Assembly: GCF_905147365.1 (NCBI RefSeq)
Contig: NC_056409.1
Coordinates: 17,923,001-17,987,000, forward strand
Direction of reading: 5' to 3'
Source: Aricia agestis
Taxonomy: Eukaryota > Arthropoda > Insecta > Lepidoptera > Lycaenidae
DNA: 64,000 nucleotides
Positions 1-9,885 of the stretch are shown one piece after another. Below the pieces are notes generated by a model that saw only the letters and a list, made by a program, of their open reading frames with translations, had not been told where the DNA came from and ran no database searches. The first letter of the stretch is position 1. Every line of letters begins with the position of its first letter. A program made the position numbers and the translations under genes.

Positions 1-925
1 ATTATTCCCTGTGGTCTATAACGGGTATACTTATTGAACTATTAATTTTAGGGTACCATATAATATTGTATTGTTTTCGGGTAGTTTTATGTCATTTTCT
101 TCTATATAATGTTTTACAGAAATGGCTAGAAGAGGGTGCCGAGAATTCTACATAGGAGAGGACGAGATATGGCAGCAGACAATAGTGATGGCGAAGACGA
201 GTTGCCATTAGATGAAGAAGACCAGCAGTTCATAACTCAGGATATAGAAAATGGAACCAGTGTAGTTGAAATAGAAGATTTCGATCAAGAAACTCGTTAC
301 CTTCCAGTTCAGCTACTTCAGAGACTATTCCTATTTTTGGCTGGAGAACGAACTCATACGTACCTCATACATTTTATGAAAGTGAGTATGATTTTGGGCG
401 TATAAATATATTGTCTGACCGGCATGATATGTTGTTACCAATGGATATTTTCATGGAAGTAACACAACTTGATCAGTTAGTATCTGATATTATAGTAAAA
501 GAACGTATCAGATACGCACAACAGGACGGAAGATCTTTTACTGTTGGCTTGGACGAAATGAAGGCGTTTTTGGGGATGAGTTATGTTATGGGTTACCATG
601 TTTTGCCTACATTTAGATGTTACCTACTGGTAGACTGATGAAGAACTCACAATATGCAAAAGGCTGAGAAGATGAAGCGTTGTGTCAATTGTGCGAAAAA
701 GCGCATAGAAAATAGGACATAATATAATGAATATGCCATGTGCCATGTCCACTTGTGCTTTACAAGTAAGCGAAATTGTTTCGCAGAATATCATAATTAA
801 CTCTTTTACATTACTTTTATATCTCTTTTTATTATTATTATTTGTGTCACAAAGCAATAAATAAAATAAGTATCAAATAATTCTCACTGTTCGTTTATTT
901 ACCCTTATGGCCCACAGGGAAAATA
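1..925 (+). mobile_element. piggyBac-like element, internally deleted
   Basis: The segment is bounded by imperfect inverted repeats that both read roughly TATTNCCCTGTGGNCTATAA, at about 3-25 and, inverted, at about 902-925. It encloses the two ends of a piggyBac-type transposase (see the pseudogene entry). No TTAA target duplication is visible; the left end may lie at or before base 1. A related inverted motif recurs near 1045-1072. The layout is that of a non-autonomous piggyBac derivative in which the central DDE catalytic part has been lost. Confidence 0.55.
122..807 (+). pseudogene. piggyBac transposase remnant, N- and C-terminal parts only
   Basis: Reading from about 330 in the frame of base 411, the translation shows the typical N-terminal part of a piggyBac (DDE_Tnp_1_7) transposase: a PMDIF helix, a conserved IRYAQQ stretch, then an EMKAFLGM...MGYHVLP segment. 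The frame then meets stop codons near 620-640. At about 672-807 the C-terminal cysteine-rich piece follows: MKRCVNCAKKR, then C..C.VHLCF and NCF..YH. The several hundred residues between these parts, including the catalytic aspartates, are absent. Frameshifts and stops (403, 636, 720 region) also break what is left. In full-length family members the two parts are roughly 400 residues apart. It cannot make transposase. Assignment rests on motif order, which is distinctive, but not on a search. Confidence 0.6.
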
Positions 926-1172
926 TTCCCCACGAAATTACAGCAAATGTATACACACTGCTTTGTTTTTTTATCGATATTCCCTTACATTACACCCAAA
1001 ATTGCTAAAATATTGTATTGCATTATAATATTTCATATTGGATACCTTATGGCCCTGTAAGGGTTACTTAAAGTGTTTAATTGAATAAGGATTAATGCCG
1101 TATTAGTTAAAATTGCTTCAAAAATTACCCATTATTTGCCGTTAAAAGTAAATCACAAAAAACTGTTATTGT

Positions 1173-1420
1173 GGGATATCCTACGAATAATAAAAACTCT
1201 TAGGAAATCGTAACTCCCATACTATTACCGTTTTAAATTTGGTTCCTTTTGATCTGTCATGTAATGTTAGCCTAGTACCGCTCAAGGTCACCTAAATATT
1301 GCAAATTTATTGAAATGTGTACCTAAGGACCCTAAGGTACACTTTTTTGACAAGTATTGTGGAGCATGTTTTTTGACGGAGTTACTTTTCCTTAGTTTTT
1401 ATTATTCGTAGGGGATATCC
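1173..1420. repeat. Foldback/MITE-like inverted repeat
   Basis: Arms at 1173-1217 and 1379-1420 are inverted copies of each other, about 42 bp with a few mismatches. Each contains GATATCC, CTACGAATAATAAAAACT and GTAACTC. The 160 bp spacer has no open frame. No clear target duplication is seen, so it could be a small MITE or part of a larger repeat. Confidence 0.55.
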
Positions 1421-1969
1421 ATAAGAGACAGACATATACCTACCATCGCGGAGTTTTCTGTAGACCTTTTTAATATGTACAATACTTGGTACATTATTTT
1501 GATAAAGCTCGTAGGGTTCAGCCTGCGTTTGCAATGTAAGCGGAAAAAATGTAATTATTTACGACATCACGTCATTAGAAACCCCAACAATAACAGTATT
1601 TCTCCGCTATTTAATGAATGTTATTATACTTATAAACCTTCCTCTTGAATCACTAAGGCTCCCTGAAAATACTTGCATAGGACTTCAATCTGTATATGTA
1701 TGGAAATAATAAGGAGCAAAATCATGTAAATAAATAAATACTTTAACTAATTTAATGCGGATGACGCGGCAGCCGTGTCATATATGTTTTTAACATGTGG
1801 CGTATGACACGTGAGCTGTGTCATTAAAAAAAACGATTGTTTCTCCCTCAAATTACACTTAAGAAAGGTTCTACTCTGAACAAAACCATCTAAATATTCC
1901 ACGTAGAGCATGCCTATATGCTTCGTTTCGTTACGTATTCGTACTTAGAAGCCCTGATATTGATTTTTG
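1421..1969. other. Intergenic/intronic AT-rich DNA
   Basis: No coding exon is seen. The only structure is a loose repetition of a TGACACG-type motif with partial dyad symmetry around 1755-1830. If the esterase gene continues beyond the window, this and everything below 23174 is its intron 8. Confidence 0.4.
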
Positions 1970-1973
1970 CAAG

Positions 1974-2745
1974 TTTAGAGGACCGGTTGGTCTCTCTAAG
2001 AGTTCACTAGAGGTCGGAGGAGTAAAGAGTAAAACTCGATTTACTGTGGTGAACTGAAGTGATTTATTTACAAAAATGTGCTGCTTATATACAAAAAAAT
2101 GAGATAATTATTATTATTAAAAAATGTACACGAAGTTAAAAGGTTGATTTTCATTGGCTATTACAATTAGAAAGAGATGTACAGAAAGGGACAAAAATAT
2201 TTACAGAAACATGAAAGGGAAAAAAATCGAATAGGAAATATTTACAAGGTAATTATGATTGCCGCGCGGGAAACTGGACGCACCGCGGCTCGCGGCGCTG
2301 GCATCGCCCGAGTATAAATATGGGCTCTCGCGGGCCGCGAATTCAGTCCGCGCGCGCATTCCTTACCGACGACGTCTCGCTGCCGGTCGACGCCGTGCCG
2401 GTAATAATTGTAGTGCCGCCATTTTGTGAAGATGGAAGCTCTGCAAACGCCATGAAGACCGTAGCCACGCTGCGAAGATCCCTCGCTCGACGTAACCTCG
2501 ATGTGAAGACGCGTAGTGTTGTTGTGAAGAATTCTTATTAGAAAAATGCCTTTTTCAAGGCCGGTTCATGTCCGGTATTAATACACGGACAGTTTCTCTC
2601 GTCATTGCGAACGTACGTTCTTTGCAGAGCGATTTTCTTCTGTGTTTCAACTTCTATAACGAACGTATACAAAGACGGCGTGCGTTCTTTTCAGAGCGCG
2701 TTGTTTTCTTTGTTTCATCGGCGAACGAACGTAGGTACTGCTACA
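1974..2745 (-). repeat. 3' LTR of the 1974-7878 element
   Basis: Element sense is minus: it starts TGTAGCAGTACC at 2745 and ends CCTCTAAA at 1974. On the sense strand TATATAAG (2091-2084) precedes a TCAGTT initiator (+1 near 2055), with an AATAAA between them. On the opposite strand there is TATAAATA (2313-2320) with TCAGT at 2343. It is the same as 7107-7878 throughout. Confidence 0.93.
2313..2347 (+). promoter_or_regulatory. Candidate antisense core promoter in 3' LTR
   Basis: TATAAATA at 2313-2320 is followed 30 bp later by TCAGT at 2343-2347. This puts the box about 32 bp before the initiator A (2345), the usual arthropod arrangement. It points along the plus strand, opposite to gag-pol. 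Activity is inferred from motif spacing only. Confidence 0.4.
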
Positions 2746-2749
2746 GTGC

Positions 2750-2757
2750 TCCCCCTC
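2750..2757 (-). other. Polypurine tract of the first LTR element
   Basis: On the minus strand GAGGGGGAG-type purines directly precede the 3' LTR (which begins at 2745) and overlap the pol stop codon (2756-2758). This is the expected plus-strand primer position in reverse transcription. Confidence 0.75.
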
Positions 2758-5700
2758 AAGCGAAGCGTACCGGCAGTCTGATGACACGGCCTGTTCTTGT
2801 TGTCTTCTGTGCTGGACTTGCTGGTAACTTCTGCTTGATCGGTGTTGCACTTGGTAATGGTTGTGAGGTAACAGGTAAAGGTAATGAGGTAACGGGTAAG
2901 GGTAATGAGGTATTTTGAGGTAAATTATTGGTATGTGAAGGTAAGGTAACAGGTAAATTGGTATTAGGTAAGTTGAGAATTACCGGTGACTGTTGTACAT
3001 TGCTCGTTGACTCGCCGAGGTAATCTTCACTCAGTATGTAGGCGGGCTTCAAACGATCGATGGATACTGTTGCTGTGCGATCGGGTAGTTGTATTACGAA
3101 GTATTTTTCTTCTCGTCGGAGAACTTTGTACGGCCCGTCGTACGGTGTTTGAAGTGGTTTCCTTACGGCGTCGTTACGTAAAAATACGTATTCGCACGTA
3201 AGTAGATCACGATGTATGAAGATGTTGCGTTGATTACCGTGGCGCTGTACATTGTTTTTCGGCTTGAGAGAGTTGATGTTTTTTCGTAGTTGCTCGATGT
3301 AGGTATGATCTAAGCTCGATGATGATGATGATTCGAAGAAGTCGGCCGGTAATCGTAAGTTACGACCGTAGGTTAATTCGGCGGCGCTGACTCCGGTGTC
3401 CTCTCGTATGGCGGCGCGTAGTCCGAGTAAAACTGTAGGTAGCTCGTCGATCCACGATGTATTACTGTTGATGAGTCTTGTTTTCAGTGAATTCTTGAGA
3501 CTTCTATGCCAGCGTTCGATCATGCCGTTAGATTGCGGGTGGTACGGCGTTGTACGGGTTTTTTCTATTCCCATACATCGAGTTAGGTTGACGAACAGCT
3601 GACTCTCGAACTGGCGTCCTTGATCGGTTGTTATTGTAGTCGGACACCCGAATCTCGCTATCCATTGTTCGTAGAATACTCTTGCGACGGTTTCGGCGGT
3701 GATGTCGGTGAGCGGTACAGCTTCAGGCCATTTGGTCGAGCGATCGATCATAGTAAGTAGGTATCTATGACCACTCGCTGTTGTAGGCAGCGGACCGATG
3801 ATGTCGGTGTGTGTATGTTGAAAGCGGTCGACTTGTGGGAATGTCGACACGGCGCTCGATGTATGTCGTTGTATTTTGCTTCGCTGACATTGTATGCAGG
3901 TTTTTGTCCACTCGCTAATGTCGGAGTTCATTGACGGCCAGAAGAATTTTTGCGCGATGAGTTTTCTTGATGCTTTTGTTCCAGGATGACTTATGTTATG
4001 AATGGAATCAAACACGGCGCGTCGAAAGTCTTGCGGAATGTACGGCCGAACGTGTTTTGTTGAAGTTTCGCATACAATCTTGATATCGGAGTTAGGTAGC
4101 GTAGTTGTTTTGAAACTTAAGTTTTCTTGGCTGTAGAGTGTAGGTAGCGTGCTATCTCGCTCTTGCGCGCGAGATAACTCTTCGTAATTTACAGCTGACG
4201 GCGTGTTGATTGTTTCGATGCGGCTGAATGTATCGGCGACTATGTTGTCTTTTCCGCTGATATGACGAATGTCGTGCGTGAATTCGGAGATAAAAAGTAG
4301 TTGTCGGGTTCTTCTCGGAGTTTCCGATGTCGATGATTTCTTCTGTAAGGCGAATGTCAATGGCTTGTGGTCGGTGAAGATAATGAGTTCTCGGCCTTCG
4401 AATATTTTTCTGAAGTATTTTACTGACATGTAGATAGCTTGAAGTTCGCGATCGTAGGTGCTGTACTTCGTTTGCGCTGTTGTAAATTTCTTCGAGAAGT
4501 AGCCGAGTGGTTGCCATTTGTTATTGTTGAATTGTTGTATTACAGCTCCCGCTGCGGTGTCCGAGGCGTCGGAGAAAATAGCGATCGGTGCTTTGTGATT
4601 CGGGTGGGCGAGCAAAACAGCGTTTTTGATGCTATTTTTGCATGCCGTGAATGCTTCTTTTGATGTCTCGTTCCACTCGATCGGTGTCTTGTCTCGCTTT
4701 TTCGCATTATGTAGGTATGCGTGTAGCGGGGCTTGAATAGTGGCGGCGTTCGGTATGCTGTCTCGGTAGAAATTTAGCATACCGAGGAAACGTCGCAATT
4801 CTTCTATGTTTTTTGGTAATGGGAATTCTTCTATTGCTTGTAGTTTGTCTTGTGGCGGCTTGATTCCGTCGCTGTTTACGGTGAAGCCGAGGAATTTAAC
4901 TTCTTGCTTGCCGAGTACACATTTAGCTGGGTTGATTGTGATTCCGTTTTCTTCTAGGCGTTGAAGAACACACCGCAGATGTTGGCGATGTTCTTCTTCG
5001 CTGCAGGATGCGATCAACAAGTCGTCGATGAATGAGAAGACGAAGTCGTAGCCTTGCAGTATTTCGTGTATAAAACGTTGAAATGTCTGGCCTGCGTTCC
5101 TAAGGCCGGGACACATTCTCGGGAATTCGAATAAACCGAATGGTGTGATGATTGCTGTCTTCTCTATATCCTCTTCATGGACTGGTAATTGCTGGTAGGC
5201 TCGGTTTAAGTCGATCGTCGAGAAAATAGTTTTTCCGGCGAGTTGAAAGGTGAAGTCTCGCAGTCGGGGAATAGGGTAGCGGTCGGGCTTCGTTACTGCG
5301 TTTAGTCGTCGGTAGTCGCCGCACACCCTTATGTCGCCGTTCTTCTTTGGTACGACGTGAAGCGGAGAAGACCAGGCGCTCTTGCTGGGACGACAGAGAC
5401 CTTGTTGCATCATATTTTCGAATTCTTTTTTCACTTGGTTGTAGCGATGCGGTTGTAGCGGTCGGGCGCGACAATGTAGTGGTGGCCCAGACGTCTCGAT
5501 GAAATGTTTGACGCTGTGTTTCGGTGTAATATTCATCGCTGTCAATCTCGTGATGCCGGGGAAGTCTTCTAGTATATCGTGGTACGCCTGCGTGCTGTCG
5601 ACACTACGGACAGTAGGTACGTCTGTGTAGCGTCCGGGAGCGTTAATATGTAGACTGGTTCTCCCGTCGATGAGTCTTCTATTTTTCAAGTCGACGATGA

Positions 5701-6052
5701 GTTCGTGATGTTGCAGGAAGTCGGCACCGAGGATTGGCTTCGAGACTGCGGCGACGATGAACTTCCATTTGTATGGTCGGCGAAGTCCGATGTTGAGTTC
5801 TAATGTCTTCTCGCCGTATGTCGGGATGACGGTGTTGTTGGCGGCGTAAAGTTGAAAAGGTAGCGGCTGGAGATGGAGGCCTTTCTTTTTCGGTATGACG
5901 GATATATTGGCACCCGTGTCTACCAAAAAAGTGAGATTCGTAGTCTTGTCCGTGACGAATAGGCGGTATTGTTTATTGTGAACGCCGGATTCCGCCGCTG
6001 CCAACGTTCTGTCTAGTTTTCCGTCGTGTTGAACGTACACGGTTGTGTACAT
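2756..6052 (-). CDS. pol: Pol polyprotein: protease, reverse transcriptase, RNase H, integrase
   Basis: 1098 residues in the Ty3/gypsy order. Aspartic protease motif DTGA is at residues 45-48. Reverse transcriptase includes the FIDD catalytic box at 341-344. RNase H acidic residues are D495, E536 and D561. Integrase has an HHCC zinc site (H685, H689, C719, C722) and the D750-D810-(35)-E846 triad, then a GPY/F module near the C terminus (GPYKVLRR). A low-complexity Leu/Pro/Thr tail ends beside the 3' LTR. All catalytic residues are present and there is no internal stop. The frame overlaps the end of gag by 40 nt and is -1 relative to it, so expression probably needs a -1 shift or restart at the ATG at 6052; no canonical slippery heptamer is obvious. 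The proteins copy the element RNA into DNA and integrate it. Confidence 0.93.
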   Translation of the reverse strand: MYTTVYVQHDGKLDRTLAAAESGVHNKQYRLFVTDKTTNLTFLVDTGANISVIPKKKGLHLQPLPFQLYAANNTVIPTYGEKTLELNIGLRRPYKWKFIVAAVSKPILGADFLQHHELIVDLKNRRLIDGRTSLHINAPGRYTDVPTVRSVDSTQAYHDILEDFPGITRLTAMNITPKHSVKHFIETSGPPLHCRARPLQPHRYNQVKKEFENMMQQGLCRPSKSAWSSPLHVVPKKNGDIRVCGDYRRLNAVTKPDRYPIPRLRDFTFQLAGKTIFSTIDLNRAYQQLPVHEEDIEKTAIITPFGLFEFPRMCPGLRNAGQTFQRFIHEILQGYDFVFSFIDDLLIASCSEEEHRQHLRCVLQRLEENGITINPAKCVLGKQEVKFLGFTVNSDGIKPPQDKLQAIEEFPLPKNIEELRRFLGMLNFYRDSIPNAATIQAPLHAYLHNAKKRDKTPIEWNETSKEAFTACKNSIKNAVLLAHPNHKAPIAIFSDASDTAAGAVIQQFNNNKWQPLGYFSKKFTTAQTKYSTYDRELQAIYMSVKYFRKIFEGRELIIFTDHKPLTFALQKKSSTSETPRRTRQLLFISEFTHDIRHISGKDNIVADTFSRIETINTPSAVNYEELSRAQERDSTLPTLYSQENLSFKTTTLPNSDIKIVCETSTKHVRPYIPQDFRRAVFDSIHNISHPGTKASRKLIAQKFFWPSMNSDISEWTKTCIQCQRSKIQRHTSSAVSTFPQVDRFQHTHTDIIGPLPTTASGHRYLLTMIDRSTKWPEAVPLTDITAETVARVFYEQWIARFGCPTTITTDQGRQFESQLFVNLTRCMGIEKTRTTPYHPQSNGMIERWHRSLKNSLKTRLINSNTSWIDELPTVLLGLRAAIREDTGVSAAELTYGRNLRLPADFFESSSSSSLDHTYIEQLRKNINSLKPKNNVQRHGNQRNIFIHRDLLTCEYVFLRNDAVRKPLQTPYDGPYKVLRREEKYFVIQLPDRTATVSIDRLKPAYILSEDYLGESTSNVQQSPVILNLPNTNLPVTLPSHTNNLPQNTSLPLPVTSLPLPVTSQPLPSATPIKQKLPASPAQKTTRTGRVIRLPVRFA

Positions 6053-6918
6053 TTTCTTGCTTCGTTGCCGAATCTGTTGTGGTAGTAACAGAATGGCGAT
6101 GGTGATGTAGACCGAGGACGCGATGTCGATCGTTGCCGGAATCTTGATGTCGATCGATGTCTTGACCTTGAGCGTTGATAGTAATTTTCTCTTCTATAAT
6201 TATTGTTGTTGTACTGTTGTTTTTTTAACTCGGCGACTTCTAGTGACAGCTTGCGGATTTCTTCGATGAGCAGGCACTCGACGTTCGATGATGTTGATGC
6301 GGAGCTATTTACACGATGAGTTGATGAGATGCTATTTACATTATTTACATGTGACTGCTCGATGATCTTGTCGGCTAGCGCAGCTTGTTCGTCGAGTGTG
6401 GTCTTCGACTGGAACGTTTCACTGACGGCCAGGACGGAGCGAATATTTGTCGGGAGGAGATTGGCCCACATGAGTTGTAGGGTGGAATCGGGGACCTTGT
6501 TGCGAGCCAGGTTTCGCATTCGTCGGTGTAATTGTGATGGTTTCTGGTCTCCCAATTCCATGTCTGACAGAAGCTGTTGAAACTGCCGGCTGTCAGATTC
6601 CTCATATGCGGAGATGAGTCGGTCCTTCAGTGCTTGGTACTCGTTCGTCTCTGGCGGGTTGTACAGTAGGTCGGCGATCTGTTCGATGTCCTCTTTTTCT
6701 AGACGAGCGATGACCATCTGGGAGAGCTGGCTTTGGTTCTTCTGTAGGCTGCTGGTGGCTGCTTCGAAAGTGACGAACCAGAGCCTGGGTTTGTCCCTCC
6801 AGAATGGCGGAATTCGCATTGATAGTGCGATGCCGGCGATTTCCTGCGATGACGGTGACGTCGCCGGGTTGCTGGTGAGTGCCGAGGTTTCGGGCAGGGA
6901 TTCGCCTCTGGATTCCAT
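6013..6918 (-). CDS. gag: Gag protein with CHCC knuckle
   Basis: The likely start is the ATG at 6918, giving 301 residues. The frame is open back to 7095 but that upstream start would be GTG inside the primer-binding region, and the extension is a run of LP-rich repeats; the other CsRn1-type element in this window has its Met at the equivalent place. The central part has the conserved FW..KPRLWF segment followed by helices, as in other insect gag proteins. An Arg/Ser-rich basic stretch precedes the nucleic-acid-binding knuckle C277-x2-H280-x9-C290-x3-C294. Gag forms the particle and packages the RNA. The reading frame is intact and overlaps pol by 40 nt. Confidence 0.88.
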   Translation of the reverse strand: MESRGESLPETSALTSNPATSPSSQEIAGIALSMRIPPFWRDKPRLWFVTFEAATSSLQKNQSQLSQMVIARLEKEDIEQIADLLYNPPETNEYQALKDRLISAYEESDSRQFQQLLSDMELGDQKPSQLHRRMRNLARNKVPDSTLQLMWANLLPTNIRSVLAVSETFQSKTTLDEQAALADKIIEQSHVNNVNSISSTHRVNSSASTSSNVECLLIEEIRKLSLEVAELKKQQYNNNNYRRENYYQRSRSRHRSTSRFRQRSTSRPRSTSPSPFCYYHNRFGNEARKCTQPCTFNTTEN

Positions 6919-7095
6919 TGTGTGGATTTGGTGCGGGAAAATCTTGAGCAGAGTTTCGTCGGGCAGCGGTTCGCCGGGCAGAGGTTTGTGAGCAGCGTTG
7001 TTGAGCAGAACTTCGTCGAGCAGAGATTTCCCGGGCAAAGATTCCTCTTGTTTTTCGGGCAGAGTTTCTTCTTGCAGAGGTTGCTTGTTGTTCAC

Positions 7096-7106
7096 GGGGT
7101 CACCAG
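7096..7106 (-). other. Primer-binding site, tRNA-Trp type
   Basis: Immediately inside the 5' LTR the minus strand reads TGGTGACCCCG, the complement of a tRNA-Trp 3' end with CCA. The same site, with a longer match, occurs in the second LTR element at 27085. Confidence 0.75.
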
Positions 7107-7878
7107 TTTAGAGGACCGGTTGGTCTCTCTAAGAGTTCACTAGAGGTCGGAGGAGTAAAGAGTAAAACTCGATTTACTGTGGTGAACTGAAGTGATTTAT
7201 TTACAAAAATGTGCTGCTTATATACAAAAAAATGAGATAATTATTATTATTAAAAAATGTACACGAAGTTAAAAGGTTGATTTTCATTGGCTATTACAAT
7301 TAGAAAGAGATGTACAGAAAGGGACAAAAATATTTACAGAAACATGAAAGGGAAAAAAATCGAATAGGAAATATTTACAAGGTAATTATGATTGCCGCGC
7401 GGGAAACTGGACGCACCGCGGCTCGCGGCGCTGGCATCGCCCGAGTATAAATATGGGCTCTCGCGGGCCGCGAATTCAGTCCGCGCGCGCATTCCTTACC
7501 GACGACGTCTCGCTGCCGGTCGACGCCGTGCCGGTAATAATTGTAGTGCCGCCATTTTGTGAAGATGGAAGCTCTGCAAACGCCATGAAGACCGTAGCCA
7601 CGCTGCGAAGATCCCTCGCTCGACGTAACCTCGATGTGAAGACGCGTAGTGTTGTTGTGAAGAATTCTTATTAGAAAAATGCCTTTTTCAAGGCCGGTTC
7701 ATGTCCGGTATTAATACACGGACAGTTTCTCTCGTCATTGCGAACGTACGTTCTTTGCAGAGCGATTTTCTTCTGTGTTTCAACTTCTATAACGAACGTA
7801 TACAAAGACGGCGTGCGTTCTTTTCAGAGCGCGTTGTTTTCTTTGTTTCATCGGCGAACGAACGTAGGTACTGCTACA
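7107..7878 (-). repeat. 5' LTR of the 1974-7878 element
   Basis: Same sequence as 1974-2745. Sense promoter motifs (TATATAAG, then TCAGTT) lie at about 7224-7185. The antisense pair TATAAATA/TCAGT is at 7446-7480 and would drive transcription outward past 7878 on the plus strand, antisense to the esterase gene direction. Confidence 0.93.
7446..7480 (+). promoter_or_regulatory. Candidate antisense core promoter in 5' LTR
   Basis: Second copy of the TATAAATA plus TCAGT arrangement at the same spacing. A transcript starting near 7478 would leave the element at 7879 and enter flanking DNA. Confidence 0.4.
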
Positions 7879-7882
7879 CAAG

Positions 7883-8484
7883 TATATCACATCCCTAGAT
7901 GGACGGCAAAGCAGGATAATGTGTGGGCTACGTCATTTCGCAGGCCTGCACGCCGGACTGCAAAGCAGGATAATGAATGGGCCACTTTATACGCCGCAAC
8001 GCGTTTTTCGGAAGACGAAATGGCTCCTCCACACTTCCGGTCATGAGGAAACCGGCAGATTTTGTATTTTTAGTAAGTTTTAGATTATATTCTTCAAAAT
8101 AAAAAATAAAAAAATCGCGCTCGAGAATGCCGGATTAACGTTTTTTTTTTATAATAATAATAATAATAATAAAAATTTTATTCAAACATAAATACAATAC
8201 ACTGCACACACTAAAGCAAAAAAAAAAGCAAACAATAAACCAAAAGAAAAAATAAAACAAACAAACTACAAAAAAAATATGGCATCATTAGGCAAAGAGA
8301 ATGTCATGTCATTAGGCAGTGCATTGTATAATGCCGAAAAGGATACCCACTCAGGTGTATTACCACGGCGCAGAACACTGCACCGCGGTACCTGATCTTC
8401 CGTGGTTCCTATACATATTACGCCTGACGCACGACAGATTCAACATAAATTATAATAATAATAATACTATACATAATATAATAA
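7883..8484. other. Non-coding flank with short direct repeat and A/T-rich tracts
   Basis: Two diverged direct copies of a unit containing GCAAAGCAGGATAATG lie near 7908 and 7970. A T-run and a (TAA)n microsatellite occupy about 8139-8172, followed by A-rich sequence to about 8280. The string resembles decayed retroposon tails, but no coding frame is recognisable. Confidence 0.45.
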
Positions 8485-9885
8485 CTAGCTGTTTGACCGA
8501 GCTTTGCTCGGTATCCGATGAAAATAACATTTTCTAGAAATGATTCCTAGCTAGATCGATTTATCGCCCCCGAAACCCCCTATATACTAAATTTCATGAA
8601 AATCGTTGGAGCCGCTAGGCTATCACGTATCTCGCGAAAGCAAAACGATAGCAAAAATTGTGCAAAAATTGCGCAAAAATCGCAATTTCGTATTATGTAT
8701 CAGCAAAAACAATACGATTGCAATCGAGCGACAGTACTCCCTCTGCCGAACAATCAAGGAACTATAATTGCATTACAATCGCTAAATCTCCATACTTTTG
8801 CAATTTATTTCGTATGAATCGTATCACGTAAGGCTTTTGACAGCAATGCGATCGCGATCGGCGAGCAATTTGAACTGTCAAATAGCGATCACAACAAAGG
8901 TGATTTTTTACCGATTGCTTGTTTATCGCTGAGAGGTTAGTTGTGTTTTGCTTCAATATTTAAACTGTAAAACGTATTTTTATAACATTGGCGCATACAG
9001 TGCTCATATTAGAAGCCATTCTTGAAGGAGAAACAAGAGATGTAGCCAGAAATACAGCTAAATAAGACCTCGCAATCTCGACCGAGCCCAGGCACTGGAA
9101 CTGTCTGACTCTGAGTTTAAAACCCATTACAAGGGTTGAATAAGGAGCTGTTTGTGACGAGTTAAACACATTGACAAGAAAAACAACAATTAACACATGT
9201 GCTGTGTTGTTGCGAAACATCTGCAACAACTATCACGTCGCCTGCCAGTACGACGACTTCCAAGTGCTTCAACAAGTTTAGGACCACACTTAAGCCATTG
9301 CAGGATGTTACAGTTTCTTTGAAAAAGTGAGAACCAGCTTTTAGTGAGTGGCAGACCGCAAAGAACTTGCAGAGGTTGTGATCTTTATGAAGTGAAAAAT
9401 AAAGCAGTAAAACAGTGTTACTTGTTTCATTTGCATGTAGTTTACTATTAAGTTATTGTTATTTATCTTCATGTAAGTAGAATTAAATGGAATAAGTACT
9501 TTTAAACATACATCAGAAATAAGGTTTATTTTTAAGTAGTAAGTAAAACATTTTCTTTATGACTAATTATTTTATGCATAATCTCCAATATAATGAAATG
9601 TGCAACAATAAATAAAAGATTTAGTCTTGTATTATTTAATAATAACAGAAATATATTATAACCAATGTTAAAAAGGTTTATTAAAATCAGAATACTGCTT
9701 AAAACCTATCAATCCCCAAGCGGCAGCTGGCTGCCGCATAACAATTGAAAATTTATTGTCTGGGGTCTGCGATACCCACGATGGAGGTGCTACAAGCTCT
9801 TATGAATAATGTTAATTTCTTTATTAGTGTTTTATCCTGATGTTTTAAATATCAATATTGTAAATATTAACATGTACTATAAGTA

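Larger units (their letters stand above)
1974..7878 (-). mobile_element. Intact Ty3/gypsy LTR retrotransposon, CsRn1-like clade
   Basis: A complete element of 5905 bp in minus orientation: 5' LTR 7107-7878, primer site, gag, pol, purine tract, 3' LTR 1974-2745. The flanking bases CAAG (1970-1973 and 7879-7882) are a 4 bp target duplication. The two 772 bp LTRs align at a constant offset of 5133 and I found no difference between them, so insertion is recent. Clade evidence: Gag has a C-x2-H-x9-C-x3-C knuckle rather than the usual CCHC, and the primer site TGGTGACCCCG matches the 3' end of tRNA-Trp. Both traits are known for the CsRn1/Kabuki group. Gag and pol overlap in different frames and are otherwise uninterrupted, so the copy may be transposition-competent. 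There is no env-like frame: pol ends beside the 3' LTR. Confidence 0.93.

Noticed and set aside
2320..2541. 73-codon plus-strand frame in both LTRs as an antisense gene
   Set aside because: It lies just downstream of the antisense promoter motif, but composition follows the GC-rich LTR and there is no recognisable protein. Its double occurrence only reflects LTR identity.
3396..6991. Plus-strand and alternate minus-strand frames across gag-pol
   Set aside because: Shadows of the intact gag and pol frames.
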